Below the pieces are notes generated by a model. The model had not been told where the DNA came from, made no database searches, and saw nothing but the letters and a program-made list of their open reading frames with translations. This document shows positions 63,978 through 64,000 of a stretch of 64,000 nt of DNA, piece by piece. The stretch covers positions 186,001 through 250,000 of the forward strand of contig JAUPFL010000001.1 of NCBI GenBank assembly GCA_030562215.1, in the 5' to 3' direction. The position numbers and the translations under genes were made by a program. Positions within the stretch are counted from its first letter, which is position 1; each line of letters opens with the position of its first letter. This DNA is from Peribacillus frigoritolerans. GTDB lineage: Bacteria; Bacillota; Bacilli; Bacillales; DSM-1321.

Positions 63978-64000
63978 CTCTCTTTAAGTCAATGTTAATA

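Noticed and set aside
1..64000. CRISPR arrays, tRNA or rRNA genes, prophage modules
   Set aside because: No regularly spaced direct repeats, no tRNA-like cloverleaf sequences and no phage structural genes were seen on either strand.

Overview
The window comes from a low-GC, endospore-forming member of the Bacillaceae. Spore genes (a GerAB-type germinant permease, CwlJ, a SleL/YaaH-type cortex enzyme), an orphan SinI, the yndG-yndH-yndJ trio, CodY-type boxes and strong Shine-Dalgarno sequences with frequent TTG/GTG starts all fit. The long GC-rich dispersed repeats suggest a Peribacillus (Bacillus simplex-like) relative, which is an inference. No rRNA, tRNA or CRISPR array was seen.

Layout. 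1-14 kb: small membrane proteins, DinB, an MFS exporter, a TPR protein with a tiny peptide gene in front, the yndGHJ operon, an acyl-phosphate acyltransferase (PlsY), a lipoprotein, an HAD phosphatase and a GNAT enzyme, spaced by about 75-bp hairpin repeats. 14.1-24 kb: an accessory region bounded by a 44-bp inverted repeat. It holds a group II intron fragment, an erythromycin-esterase-family gene, a two-component system with a sensor-domain membrane protein, and a tandem pair of IS231-bordered cassettes carrying secreted serine D-peptidase-like genes. Remnants of a bacillolysin gene, a second esterase and an AraC regulator lie there too, with the orphan sinI. 24.5-29 kb: DUF1259 protein, surface 5'-nucleotidase, CwlJ, TetR. 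29.4-33.6 kb: agmatinase-like enzyme, APC permease and amidohydrolase, probably under that TetR. 34-40.3 kb: GerAB, BrnQ with CodY boxes, DinB, L-serine dehydratase. 40.9-48.1 kb: a 1443-residue secreted nuclease and a 936-residue secreted 5'-nucleotidase, a likely operon for using extracellular nucleic acids. 49-51.5 kb: PhzF and SleL/YaaH.

51.8-60.6 kb is a sulfur region: two HpaB-like flavin monooxygenases, an SsuD-like and an SfnG-like monooxygenase, a divergent MetQ-MetN-MetI importer and a TauE-type sulfite exporter. The two divergent transcripts begin with the same small covarying hairpin, each overlapping a terminator hairpin. This looks like a shared RNA attenuator I cannot match to a known class and is the best candidate for something undescribed. 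60.7-64 kb: an ABC-2 exporter and its divergent TetR regulator.

Quality warning. About 38 reading frames are broken by slips that nearly all mean one missing base in a homopolymer run. This pattern points to uncorrected long-read sequencing error rather than mass gene decay. I give the full gene spans and note where each frame breaks.
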